Positions 17,571 to 26,383 of a DNA stretch of 64,000 nt are shown in pieces (the stretch's first letter is position 1; every line of letters starts with the position of its first letter). The notes beneath the pieces are model-generated. The model was not told the origin of the DNA. It made no database searches and saw only the letters and a program-made list of their open reading frames with translations. The stretch is from G963669295 sp963669295 (lineage in GTDB: Bacteria > Bacteroidota > Bacteroidia > Flavobacteriales_D > CALLUQ01). Made by a program: the position numbers and the translations under genes. The stretch lies in contig OY769938.1 in assembly GCA_963669295.1 (NCBI GenBank), positions 3,782,001-3,846,000 on the forward strand, written 5' to 3'.

Positions 17571-17927
17571 TTAATCGCAAATGGAGTTGGAACCAACTAC
17601 ATTGCCCTGGTCGTCGAATTCTACGTTGCCGATCGAAATGCAAGGGCGACGTGAGCAAAGATCGTTCGGGTTGTTTGGATTGCATGTAGGACATGCCACG
17701 AGTGTTACCAAATAAGCTACCGGACAGGGCTGTGTAAAACAATCTACTATAGCAATGTACCCATCAATGGTGTAGTCAGGCCCCTGGTATTGTGCCATAC
17801 ATGTGGCCAATTCCCCCTTGGCTTTACCAATAAGGTTGTTGTTGCTTTGTGCAGTAACGGTAGTGCTTAACAAGCCAAATAGGGCTACAAGCGTTACCAC
17901 GCCTAAAAGTTGTTTTAAGTTTTTCAT
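17571..17927 (-). CDS. small secreted Cys-containing protein, paralogue A
   Basis: This 118-residue protein has a clear signal peptide ending near TTVTAQ (about residue 27). The mature part has eight cysteines and shares a layout with two neighbours: an early IGKAKG-type segment, a central C..QPC (VDCFTQPCP), a Cys pair in the second half, and a final strand VEFDDQGNVV followed by one last Cys. The even number of cysteines suggests disulfides and an extracellular location. No known family is recognised. It is 23 bases downstream of its paralogue on the same strand, so they probably form a two-gene operon. Confidence 0.75.
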   Translation of the reverse strand: MKNLKQLLGVVTLVALFGLLSTTVTAQSNNNLIGKAKGELATCMAQYQGPDYTIDGYIAIVDCFTQPCPVAYLVTLVACPTCNPNNPNDLCSRRPCISIGNVEFDDQGNVVGSNSICD

Positions 17928-17950
17928 ACGAGTAGTTTTAAATGAATTGT

Positions 17951-18295
17951 TTACTGGTTATAACAGTTGATTAGTACAATATTGCCATCTGCATCAAAGA
18001 ACACTTCGGCAATTTGAATGGATGGCGCCAAAGGACAAATTTGATTGCCCGGGCACTTGCGGTTGGCGTAAAAAGATACCGAGTACGCATGTGGACAAGG
18101 CTCAGTAACACAGTTGATGGTAGCAAAGCTAGAAATGATGTCGTAGCTTGCCTGAAAAGGAGTAATGCACGAAGAAGCTGCGGCAGTGGCCTGTCCGATG
18201 GCCTGGCCTTCATTAACTTGTGCTTGAGTAGTGGTGGAAATTAGCATACCTACCATTAAGGTACATGCTGCAAATAGCAGTTGAATTGATTTCAT
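17951..18295 (-). CDS. small secreted Cys-containing protein, paralogue B
   Basis: This 114-residue protein has a signal peptide (to about TTTQAQ, residue 26) and the same mature layout as its neighbours: IGQATAA, NCVTEPCPHAYSVSF, two Cys in NRKCPGNQICP, and the C-terminal VFFDADGNIVLINC. It is more similar to paralogue A in the TxPCPxAY segment and to paralogue C in the terminal DGN...CYN end. It shares a ~140-base divergent intergenic region with paralogue C, so both promoters lie there. The function is unknown. Confidence 0.75.
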   Translation of the reverse strand: MKSIQLLFAACTLMVGMLISTTTQAQVNEGQAIGQATAAASSCITPFQASYDIISSFATINCVTEPCPHAYSVSFYANRKCPGNQICPLAPSIQIAEVFFDADGNIVLINCYNQ

Positions 18296-18436
18296 AGTTT
18301 GTGGTTTTAGTGATTAAAAAAATGAAGAAAATATACTTCATTCGACTAAATTAATAAATTGTTTGTATTTGATTCAGGTGTTTTTGTATTTTGCTGATGT
18401 TTAAATGATTAACTAACTACTTAAAACCAAACAATC

Positions 18437-18775
18437 ATGAAAAAATTACTTTTTTCGGCTGTATTAACACTGGCGGTATTTTGCTGGTGCAGCCTTGGTG
18501 CTTCGGCACAAGCGCAAAGTGGTGGGCAAGGTCAGGGATTGATCGGGCAGGCCATAGGCGCATTTCATTCTAATTGCGGACCGGCACAATTGCCTTTGCA
18601 AGGTTTTGTTAACGAACCCATTGGTGGTTGCGAGGGCAACGAAACCATTCGGGTATACCTTGTGTGGAAGCCCAATTGCAACCAGGTGCCTTGCGAATTA
18701 ATATTGTTAGGGCCTGTAGGGTATGTAGATTTCGACTGCGATGGCAATGTGCTCTCAGTTACCTGCTACAATTAA
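18437..18775 (+). CDS. small secreted Cys-containing protein, paralogue C
   Basis: This 112-residue protein has a signal peptide ending near ASAQA and then a Gly/Gln-rich linker. It repeats the local pattern of IGQAIGAF, a central Cys-rich stretch (GGCEGNET), NCNQVPCELI, and the C-terminal VDFDCDGNVLSVTCYN. It is transcribed away from paralogues A and B and ends in its own strong terminator. It is the most divergent of the three in the N-terminal half. No known domain is recognised. Confidence 0.75.
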   Translation: MKKLLFSAVLTLAVFCWCSLGASAQAQSGGQGQGLIGQAIGAFHSNCGPAQLPLQGFVNEPIGGCEGNETIRVYLVWKPNCNQVPCELILLGPVGYVDFDCDGNVLSVTCYN

Positions 18776-18794
18776 TAGCACTTCAATGAAATGC

Positions 18795-18821
18795 AACGGC
18801 TCCCAATGGAGCCGTTTTTTT
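18795..18821 (+). terminator. strong intrinsic terminator
   Basis: AACGGCTCC (18795-18803) pairs with GGAGCCGTT (18808-18816), with a CAAT loop, and runs into TTTTTTT. It lies 20 bases after the stop of the small secreted protein, and its T tract touches the stop codon of the convergent gene. Confidence 0.9.
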
Positions 18822-19743
18822 ATGCCTTTTTAGGAAGGTGAATGCCCGCCATCATACACCTGGCGCTTCCTCCACCTACTGCTTCAATGGTCGGAATTGG
18901 AATGTACAGCAACCTGGTGTGAGCCTCCAATACTTCACGTTGCTGTTGATCAAAAGCACGATAAGCACTTTCCGACATTATTAAATAAGGAGTTCCTTCA
19001 GTATTACGTACTTGTAGTAGGTTGCCGGCAAATCGATTCATTTGTTGGCGGCTAATGCCAATTACTTCCAACCCCGTTTGTTGCATTTTCTTTACTACCA
19101 ACGATCGTTCTAAAATATCATCGATACTTTCAGCACAAAACACGGCAAAGCCTTCGCCAATGGTCAGTAAAACATTGGTGTGGTAAATGTCATTGCCATT
19201 TACGTCAGTAGCTTTAAAGCTCACTGGCTCATACCCCAATTGTGCACAGGTTTCGTTGAACAAGGCAATGTTGGTGCGTTCCGATTCATTGGCATAGCCA
19301 ATGCGATTTACATGGTCAAACACCATGCTACCAGTACCTTCCAAAATTTTTCCTTCCAGTTCGTTGGGCGATAAATCCACAATATCGCTTACGTTGAAAG
19401 TAGTGCGAACAGTGTCAATAAGGTCGAACCGTCGCTCTTGCCGCCTCAATGCTGATAGCATAGGGTAGAGCACTACGGTACCATTGTGGTGAAAAGAAAT
19501 CCAGTTGTTGGGAAACACCGCATCGGGGGTGCGTGGGGTGTCGGTATCTTCCACTACCATTACTGCTATGTGGTGTGCCCTCAACTGTGTCACCATGGCA
19601 TCGAACTCGGCCAATGCTTGTTGGCTTACTTGAGCAGTATCTGCAGGCGGTTGCTGAAATACATTGGAAGAAGCTGTTTCGGCATTGAAACCAAAGTGGT
19701 GTGGACGAACCATCAAAATGGCGGAAGGTGATTGTTGCATCAT
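18820..19743 (-). CDS. ctlX: CtlX-like guanidino-group hydrolase (citrulline/arginine deiminase fold)
   Basis: This 307-residue enzyme belongs to the amidinotransferase / dimethylarginine hydrolase superfamily, subgroup CtlX. Motifs in order are PDAVFPNNW near residue 73 (substrate carboxylate binding), LEGTGSMVFD near 133 with the catalytic Glu/Asp, GNDIYHTNV with the catalytic His near 189, and the nucleophile Cys in the final GGGSARCMMA near 297. These enzymes hydrolyse guanidino or ureido groups of arginine, citrulline or related compounds; citrulline hydrolysis is the annotation for this clade. A second ATG one codon later is an equally good start. It is convergent with the small secreted gene and divergent from the VanX-like gene. 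Confidence 0.82.
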   Translation of the reverse strand: MMQQSPSAILMVRPHHFGFNAETASSNVFQQPPADTAQVSQQALAEFDAMVTQLRAHHIAVMVVEDTDTPRTPDAVFPNNWISFHHNGTVVLYPMLSALRRQERRFDLIDTVRTTFNVSDIVDLSPNELEGKILEGTGSMVFDHVNRIGYANESERTNIALFNETCAQLGYEPVSFKATDVNGNDIYHTNVLLTIGEGFAVFCAESIDDILERSLVVKKMQQTGLEVIGISRQQMNRFAGNLLQVRNTEGTPYLIMSESAYRAFDQQQREVLEAHTRLLYIPIPTIEAVGGGSARCMMAGIHLPKKA

Positions 19744-19818
19744 ACCGGGTTTGGTGTAAAGGTAATGATTGCTGAACCTTTTTTCATTTCCTGCGTAAAA
19801 TTGCTTCGTTTATTCGGT

Positions 19819-20640
19819 ATGAAGAACTGGTTATATAGCATCATGGCATTGGTACTGTTGGCTTGCTCTACAGCAAGCGAACCCTTACCCGTAGTAGAGG
19901 ATGAAGATACTATAGTAGTAGAACAACTCGATACGGTACAGGTAGATACGGTTGTGGTGGCCAAAGATACCACGAGGCCACTTGCACCACTCAAAGAAGG
20001 AGCTTTAGCCAGCCTTCAGGCCGACGATATGAGTGCGATGGAACAACAACTTATTGAGGCAGGTTTAGTGAATGTGAGCGCACTGGATTCTACCATTGTT
20101 GTTGATTTGAAGTACTCTACTACCGATAATTTTCTGAATACAGACGTGTATGGCGAATTTGATGCATGCTACTTGCAAAAAGAAGTGGCGGATAAACTGG
20201 TGCTGGCACAATTGTTTTTAAAAAGCAAATACCCTTCTTATAGCATTAAAGTATTCGATGCAGTACGTCCTACCAGTGTGCAATGGAAGATGTGGAAGGC
20301 GGTGGACTTGCCGTTGGAAGAAAAGGTGAAGTTTTTATCCAACCCTGCTAACGGATCGTTGCACAACTACGGTGCTGCAGTAGATGTTAGCATTGTTGAT
20401 CAATACGGAGAAGAGTTGGATATGGCAACTCCCTTCGATTATGTAGGGGTATTGGCACATCCTGAAAGAGAAGAAGAACTGCTGGAGCAAGGGCTCATTA
20501 CAGAGGAACAGATCAATAATCGGAAGTTACTACGCGGAGTGATGTACAAAGCAGGTTTTTTCAACATTCAAACCGAATGGTGGCATTTCAACTCCTGTCG
20601 TCGAAATGTGGCCAAAGAACGTTACGAGTTGGTGAACTAA
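19819..20640 (+). CDS. VanX-like D-Ala-D-Ala dipeptidase lipoprotein
   Basis: This 273-residue protein starts with lipoprotein signal MKNWLYSIMALVLLAC (lipobox Cys16). A Thr/Val/Asp-rich linker (to ~residue 75) leads to a peptidase M15D domain. The zinc ligands and catalytic residues follow the VanX pattern SxHxxGxAxD (SLHNYGAAVD) and ExxWH (TEWWHF) near the end; VDLKYSTTDNF and DAVRPTSVQ match family signatures. VanX cleaves D-Ala-D-Ala; in non-resistant organisms the role is usually wall recycling or nutrient use. No vanHA genes are nearby, so glycopeptide resistance is not indicated. ATG 19819 fits the lipobox; an upstream ATG would add 29 unrelated residues. Confidence 0.88.
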   Translation: MKNWLYSIMALVLLACSTASEPLPVVEDEDTIVVEQLDTVQVDTVVVAKDTTRPLAPLKEGALASLQADDMSAMEQQLIEAGLVNVSALDSTIVVDLKYSTTDNFLNTDVYGEFDACYLQKEVADKLVLAQLFLKSKYPSYSIKVFDAVRPTSVQWKMWKAVDLPLEEKVKFLSNPANGSLHNYGAAVDVSIVDQYGEELDMATPFDYVGVLAHPEREEELLEQGLITEEQINNRKLLRGVMYKAGFFNIQTEWWHFNSCRRNVAKERYELVN

Positions 20641-20643
20641 TCG

Positions 20644-21546
20644 TCAAAAAAAGATTTCCTGAGCCAGTCGGTAAGTATTGGCATGTGCTTCTACAATATG
20701 GGTAATGTGTTCGGAGTACCCTCCACCCATGCTACAAGCCACAGGTATTTGATGTTGCTTACACAATTGTAGTACCATTCGGTCTCGTTGTTTGCACCCC
20801 TCTAATGTAAGTCCCAAGCGTCCCAATTTATCGGTGGCAAGTACATCTACTCCCGATTGATAAAAAATGAAATCAGGCATTTGCTCGTCAACAAGACGAG
20901 GTAAGGTGTTTTGCAATAATTCCAGGTAAGGGGCATCGGTAATGCCGTCGGGTACTGGTAGGTCCAAATCCGATTGTTCTTTGTGCAATGGATAGTTTTT
21001 GGCTCCATGCATGCTGAATGTAAATACATGCGGGTTGTGCCGAAATATGGAAGCGGTGCCATTGCCCTGGTGTACATCTAAATCAACCACTAAAATTTTA
21101 TGGGCAAGTTGGTGTTGCAACAAATGGTGTGCTCCCATGGCAATGTCGTTGAGCAGGCAAAACCCTTCGCCACGGTTGGCATAAGCATGGTGCGTGCCAC
21201 CGGCACTGTTCATGGCAATGCCGTACTTCAATGCATACGCAGCAGCATCAATAGTGCCTTGCATAATAACGCGCTCGCGATGAACCAATGAAGCAGAATG
21301 TGGAAACCCCGTTTTCCGCTCTTCAGCACGGGTAAGTTGCAAGCCCTTCAGCCGTTGCCAGTACTCCTCCTCATGTGTGCTAATAATCGCTACCTCGGTA
21401 GCTGGATGGGGCGAAAACAAATGTGCCTCGGTAATGGTGCCTTCATACAGCAATTGCTCAGGCAGCAAATCGTACTTTGCCATCGGAAAACGATGCCCTT
21501 CGGGCAATGGGTGGGTATACGATGCGTTCCAGGCTACCTTTAGCAT
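20644..21546 (-). CDS. histone-deacetylase-family (class II/AcuC-like) zinc amidohydrolase
   Basis: This 300-residue protein covers one arginase/deacetylase fold. Key elements are AGGTHHA near residue 115 (two active-site His at 119-120), GFCLLNDIA, the zinc ligands in VVDLDVHQGNGT (Asp157, His159), SGVDVLATDKLGRL near 225 with a further zinc Asp, and the Gly-rich GGGYS near 275. Bacterial members deacetylate acetylated small molecules such as polyamines, or acetyl-lysines as AcuC does. No acetyl-CoA synthetase gene is adjacent, so the substrate is open. It is convergent with the VanX-like gene, with only 3 bases between stops. Confidence 0.9.
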   Translation of the reverse strand: MLKVAWNASYTHPLPEGHRFPMAKYDLLPEQLLYEGTITEAHLFSPHPATEVAIISTHEEEYWQRLKGLQLTRAEERKTGFPHSASLVHRERVIMQGTIDAAAYALKYGIAMNSAGGTHHAYANRGEGFCLLNDIAMGAHHLLQHQLAHKILVVDLDVHQGNGTASIFRHNPHVFTFSMHGAKNYPLHKEQSDLDLPVPDGITDAPYLELLQNTLPRLVDEQMPDFIFYQSGVDVLATDKLGRLGLTLEGCKQRDRMVLQLCKQHQIPVACSMGGGYSEHITHIVEAHANTYRLAQEIFF

Positions 21547-21548
21547 GG

Positions 21549-21590
21549 TACAAAAATAAAAAAGCCCGCTAATTGATATTAGCGGGCTTT
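21549..21590 (-). terminator. intrinsic terminator of the 1570-residue protein gene
   Basis: AAAGCCCGCTAAT (21561-21573) pairs perfectly with ATTAGCGGGCTTT (21578-21590) around a TGAT loop. Read on the minus strand the 13-bp stem is followed by TTTTTTATTTTT. It lies 22 bases past the stop at 21613. Confidence 0.93.
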
Positions 21591-21612
21591 AAGCGGTTAG
21601 GTATTAGCTCAC

Positions 21613-24600
21613 TTACTGTTTCACCAAACGTTCTACAGTAATAGGCTTCGAATCAGCATCAAGGGCTTTAAACATGTAAACACCATTGGCAAACTTTTCA
21701 GTTGAGATGTTTACTTTGGTATTGCCCTTGCTTACGTCAATGTTTTGTCGATATACCGCCCTTCCAGTAAGGTCAGTAATTTCAAAGTATAAAATGTCGT
21801 CTTCCAACGAATTTACCGATACAGTAATCTCATTGTTAGCTGGGTTCGGATAAATTTCAGAAATGGTCAATTGGTTACCTAGGTGCTCCAATGCTACAAT
21901 GTCAGAATACTCATAGTTTTGATTGAAGTCTACTTGTTTCAATCGGTAGTAGTTAACACCCAATAGTGGGTTGTAATCGTTGAACGAGTACGATAAGATG
22001 GTGTTGCTGGTTCCAGCACCATCAACAGTGCCCAATGGCTCGAAGTTGATGGCATCTTCCGAGCGTTCCAATACAAAGTAGTCGTTGTTGGTTTCGCTTG
22101 CAGTTTTCCATTCCAATAAGTGATGGTCAACCATCTTGGTGCCGGTAAAGCTCAACAACTCAATGGGCAATGGGTTGGTTGATTGCGCAGTAGCAAACAA
22201 GGAGAACCCACTCATGCTATTCCGTTGTACCACTGCAGCAGTACTGGCAGCACAAGTGCCATCCAATCCCCACGAACCACCATTCTTAGTTACAGTCCAG
22301 CCGCTGGCAGGAATGTGATTGCTGTAGTTGGTGTTGTACAAGGTGGTGTTGTAGGTTCCTGTATTGGCGTTGGCATTGGCATTGATGGTCCAATAACCGT
22401 TGTTCAATTCATCGAGGTCGTAGGTTACCGAACATTCGGTAAGTCCTAACGGGCCGGGGTTGGCTCCCCAGGGGTCAAAGCGCGCATCGAGGTAGCCAAT
22501 GCTGGTGGCTGCAGTAAACTCAATGGTAGCACGTTGGTAACCTTGTGTGGCATGTCCTACTGGCAATTCAAAAACTCCGGTAGGCGATAAGAATCTACGC
22601 AGGTTACCTTGCACATAGCTTCCTGCATTTCCTGCCGGTACCGATGCTGGGGTAGTGTTGTTGGCAATAACCCGGTTGGCATTGGTAATGATGACCCCAT
22701 TGGTAAGGGTAAGCGTACCAGAGGTACCCATAATTAAGTTGGCATTGGCAGTAACGCCCGTGCTGGTATGATTCATTACCACATCATTAAGGGTTAGCGT
22801 GCCTCCAGGGTTATAGGCTTGTGCTGCTGTACCGTTAAACTCAAGTGTTCCAGTAGTGCCCACATTGGTAAAAGTAGTGGCCGCATTAAAGTTGTTGAAA
22901 TCACCACCAAGGGTAATGTACATGCCATTGGAGTTAAAAATACTGGTGCCATTTACGGTGTTGAAGTCACCAACAATTTCAATGTTTTGATTCAGCGACA
23001 CGGTACCCGATGCTTTGTTGACATCGAAATGGCCAAAGGCACTGACTCCAATGAGGTTTCCATCTACATTTTGTGTGCCGGTGCCTACAAACTCTACGGT
23101 TGAGGTAGGATCGGCAGTAAGTGTTCCATCGTTGCGATAGTTGCCACATACCGATAAGGTAAATCCTGCATTAATGCTCAGCTCAGCCCCAGGGTCGATG
23201 GTAACATCTTTACACGTGGCGCCAGCAGCGTTAATGACTGGTTGGTTAAGCGAAGAAGGAGAAATAATCACATCTGTTCCACAATCCGGTATGCCACAAC
23301 TTCCCCAGTTTTCGGGGTTAAACCAATCGCTGTCCAAAGCCCCGGTCCATGTCATGGTAGTGGGGGTAGTTACATAATCGATGGGCGACGAAAAGAAATC
23401 GATGGCAAATCCTGAGGTACTGTTGGAGTAGTTACTGATGACCAGTAAATAGGTTTCACCTGCTAATACGGGCAAGCTGGTTTCGTATCCACTGCTAAAG
23501 CTATAAGCAGCTCCAGGAGAGTCCCAAAGGCCAGTAACTCCATCAGAGCTATAGTTGCAACGAACATCAGCAACAGCACCGCTGGAAATGTCGGGGCAAT
23601 AGTTGCTCAATCCGGTAACATCCCAAACAGCAAAGTCGTAATCGGTGTGCGATCCTGATGCAGAAACGAAATCGTTAGGAACGATATTAAATTCTAAAGT
23701 GCCATTGGCATCAATGTCGAACGTATACCATACCGATCCTCTTTCTCCAGCGCTAAGGCAGGAGGTAGATGTGGTTCCAAAGTCACAATAGTTTCCTACA
23801 GCTTGATACCCAGGATCGCCAATGGTAATTACCTGGTTACATACCGGGTTGGGTTGCTGGCAATCTTGTGCGGTAGGCGATAGGCCTACTGTACCATCTA
23901 CCACCTGGATATTAAAGGTACCCATGGCATCGCCTTCTCCATCTACACGAATAAGATAGGTATCGCCAGGGGTCAATCCGGTAAGGTTGAGGTAGGAATT
24001 GTTGTAGGTGGTGCTACCACAAGCGGGAGCATCTTCATTACATCCTACGGCACTTCCGGAAGTACAGGTGCCTGAGAACACTTGAATTTGTGTGCCATTA
24101 ATGGTGCCTTCAGTGGTGCTGATGATGACTTCGCCAGAAGCTGGTGCTACGAAGCTGAACCATACGGAGTTTACAGTGCCTGTAGACCAACATGCAGGGG
24201 CACTGGCTTCACCAGTACTGCCTGAACAAACATTATGGCTGCCATAGTTAACGCCAATGCCTAAAGGTACTGCGTCGCAGGCCAAATCGTTGGGAGCACC
24301 AGAACCAAACGATGTAACATCAATATTATAAGTGGTGCTGGCTGGTGCCGACCAGGTATCTATAATGATGTAGTAAGTACCTGCACCAGGCAGTGATGCA
24401 ATGCCAGAAAGTGCCCCCCCTGTACCACCACCAAAGTTGGCAACACAACTGGTACCACCTGCGTCAGGGCATCCATCATATACTTGAAATCCAATATTGT
24501 CGGTGCTGGCTGCTGTTAACGATACTTCAATACATTCGGGACCGGTAGCAACATATTCATACACAAAATCTTCTCCCGATTCGTAGGATGAAGCGCACGA

Positions 24601-26325
24601 CCCAGGGCTGGTATTGTCGTAATCGTTGACCATACAAGCCGTGTTTTCTCCTGATTGAGAATAAGGAAGTGCAGCAATGAGCGAAGGGTTGGCACAGGTA
24701 GCACCAGCACCAGGCCCTGGGTTAGGGGTTGCCACACAGTTAATGGTCGCATCCCATCCCGAATTTTCTACAGAACCATCGGAAATAAATTCAAAAGTTA
24801 CACAACCCGAAGCGTCTGAAGACCAGGCGTCGCAAGGCAAAGAAGTTCCTGTGAAGGTGCCCAGCACTGGTGAACCAGTGTTGGGGCCGTTATAGATAAT
24901 AAGGCCGTCGCAACAGCTTTCCAGGTTAATGTCGTTCCAACTGATGGAAATATACTGTCCTGCTACATCCGGACAGAAAGTCATTACGCTATTTTCACTA
25001 GAAGAATAATCACCGGTACTTCCTCCAGAGTCAAAGTAAGAACCGCCACAAGTATTTACAGTGGTAGTGCTTTGAGTATAACATCCTCCTCCTGTGGTAA
25101 ACGACCATATCGAACATCCGGTGGCACTGCCTACTCCGTTGTAGGGCACAATTTGCCAGTAATAAGTGGTATTGTTGGCTAAAACTCCAGGGTTATAGCT
25201 GGTTACATTACCGAGATCCGTTCCGTTTTCAATGTTTGTTGGAGGGGTATTGGTACCAAAATAAATATAGTAACCAGTAGGAGTACCTCCCGAACTGGGA
25301 GCGTTCCAATCTAATGTTGTTCCAGTATTACACACATCTGTTGCACCATCAGAAGGAGTTGAAACGCTGGCGCAACCCGGCACCGCTGGAGTAACACATG
25401 AAATGTTCAAAGTGAAAGTGCCAGTAGCACCACTAAATCCATGTACATAAATGTAATAATCGGTACCTGCTGTGGTGGCAAACGTAATGTAAGGGTCGTT
25501 GCCTCCACAATTCACATTGTCGTCGTCTTCCCCATCAATACAGGTGAGCGAACCGCAAGAACCCGAATAAATGCTCATTTTCGAGTCGTAAGGTGCACCA
25601 CAAATATCGGCAGTAACAACGTCGCCATTACCAGCAAAATGATACCAAACACCTGCTGCGTCAGTGGTGGTAACACATGTTCCAGGCTCTCCTGTAGTAC
25701 TGGCACCTGATGTAGTGCCATTAGTAGAAGAACCGCACGTTACTGTAATGGCATTGGCGCAAAGGTCGTTTGATGGCCCCGATGGAGGCGCTGGAGTGTT
25801 GCTGAAAAGAAGACGAACGAAATTGATGAAGCCTACATCTCCACAAGCATCATCCGTTACACACAATTGCCATGTACCGTCGGCATTTTGACCGTTGTTT
25901 ACATCTCCAAGATCACCTTCTGGAAGATAAGTGGCTGTAAATGGTGCTGTACCAGCGGTAATGTTAGTGCCGGCAGTCATATCGAATACCGTGTATGGCG
26001 CAGCATTGTTGTTGGTGCCGCTACCATAATCGTTGCCGCTACCACCATTGTCAGTACTGAGCTCAACACGCGTGCCATCAGGCGCTACCAGGTAAATGTC
26101 GAGATCGCCATCATAATCGTGGTTAATTTTTATGCTAACCCGTTCTAAACCAAAGGTACCATCAATGGTGCCTATTCCTGTAACAGCTATATTAGTACAA
26201 GTTTCTACCCCGCAATCAGGGATGTTAATGTTAGTGCCGGTTTGAAAACTTTGTCCCATTGCGAAAGGAGCAATGAGGCTAAAGGGCAGCAGGAGTAAAA
26301 GTTTTTTTCGTAAAGACAAATTCAT
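21613..26325 (-). CDS. 1570-residue multidomain secreted protein with T9SS type A sorting domain
   Basis: A signal peptide (~24 residues) is followed by a P/Homo B-like domain (~25-180; DYDGDLDIYLVAPDGT, NGTWQLCVTDDACG). Next come several PPC/pre-peptidase-type beta domains (NDLCANAITV, WYHFAGNGD and later copies), a fibronectin type III domain near 320-410 and a CUB-like domain near 415-535 (CCDGLIIYNGP). Further PPC-like domains follow to ~1010, then a right-handed beta-helix-like region with N/T repeats from about 1030 to 1300. The C-terminus is a type IX sorting signal (YPNPANNEITVSV, GVYMFKA, Lys-Gln end). It is therefore exported by T9SS and anchored on or released from the surface. The protein lacks a visible catalytic domain and is most likely an adhesin or matrix protein. 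Confidence 0.88.
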   Translation of the reverse strand: MNLSLRKKLLLLLPFSLIAPFAMGQSFQTGTNINIPDCGVETCTNIAVTGIGTIDGTFGLERVSIKINHDYDGDLDIYLVAPDGTRVELSTDNGGSGNDYGSGTNNNAAPYTVFDMTAGTNITAGTAPFTATYLPEGDLGDVNNGQNADGTWQLCVTDDACGDVGFINFVRLLFSNTPAPPSGPSNDLCANAITVTCGSSTNGTTSGASTTGEPGTCVTTTDAAGVWYHFAGNGDVVTADICGAPYDSKMSIYSGSCGSLTCIDGEDDDNVNCGGNDPYITFATTAGTDYYIYVHGFSGATGTFTLNISCVTPAVPGCASVSTPSDGATDVCNTGTTLDWNAPSSGGTPTGYYIYFGTNTPPTNIENGTDLGNVTSYNPGVLANNTTYYWQIVPYNGVGSATGCSIWSFTTGGGCYTQSTTTVNTCGGSYFDSGGSTGDYSSSENSVMTFCPDVAGQYISISWNDINLESCCDGLIIYNGPNTGSPVLGTFTGTSLPCDAWSSDASGCVTFEFISDGSVENSGWDATINCVATPNPGPGAGATCANPSLIAALPYSQSGENTACMVNDYDNTSPGSCASSYESGEDFVYEYVATGPECIEVSLTAASTDNIGFQVYDGCPDAGGTSCVANFGGGTGGALSGIASLPGAGTYYIIIDTWSAPASTTYNIDVTSFGSGAPNDLACDAVPLGIGVNYGSHNVCSGSTGEASAPACWSTGTVNSVWFSFVAPASGEVIISTTEGTINGTQIQVFSGTCTSGSAVGCNEDAPACGSTTYNNSYLNLTGLTPGDTYLIRVDGEGDAMGTFNIQVVDGTVGLSPTAQDCQQPNPVCNQVITIGDPGYQAVGNYCDFGTTSTSCLSAGERGSVWYTFDIDANGTLEFNIVPNDFVSASGSHTDYDFAVWDVTGLSNYCPDISSGAVADVRCNYSSDGVTGLWDSPGAAYSFSSGYETSLPVLAGETYLLVISNYSNSTSGFAIDFFSSPIDYVTTPTTMTWTGALDSDWFNPENWGSCGIPDCGTDVIISPSSLNQPVINAAGATCKDVTIDPGAELSINAGFTLSVCGNYRNDGTLTADPTSTVEFVGTGTQNVDGNLIGVSAFGHFDVNKASGTVSLNQNIEIVGDFNTVNGTSIFNSNGMYITLGGDFNNFNAATTFTNVGTTGTLEFNGTAAQAYNPGGTLTLNDVVMNHTSTGVTANANLIMGTSGTLTLTNGVIITNANRVIANNTTPASVPAGNAGSYVQGNLRRFLSPTGVFELPVGHATQGYQRATIEFTAATSIGYLDARFDPWGANPGPLGLTECSVTYDLDELNNGYWTINANANANTGTYNTTLYNTNYSNHIPASGWTVTKNGGSWGLDGTCAASTAAVVQRNSMSGFSLFATAQSTNPLPIELLSFTGTKMVDHHLLEWKTASETNNDYFVLERSEDAINFEPLGTVDGAGTSNTILSYSFNDYNPLLGVNYYRLKQVDFNQNYEYSDIVALEHLGNQLTISEIYPNPANNEITVSVNSLEDDILYFEITDLTGRAVYRQNIDVSKGNTKVNISTEKFANGVYMFKALDADSKPITVERLVKQ

Positions 26326-26383
26326 TTGGAGAGCGTTAGTAAATAATGATCATAGTTGGAGACAGCTGTAGAGAGACAATCTT

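Noticed and set aside
17182..17654. Two plus-strand open frames within the inverted-repeat block
   Set aside because: Composition is Ser/Leu-rich and unlike exported or cytoplasmic neighbours, no start context, and one runs across the terminator into an antisense gene.
19819..20640. Vancomycin-resistance determinant (vanX)
   Set aside because: The VanX fold is present but vanH, vanA/B and vanRS-type genes are absent nearby and the host is Gram-negative; a general dipeptidase role is more likely.
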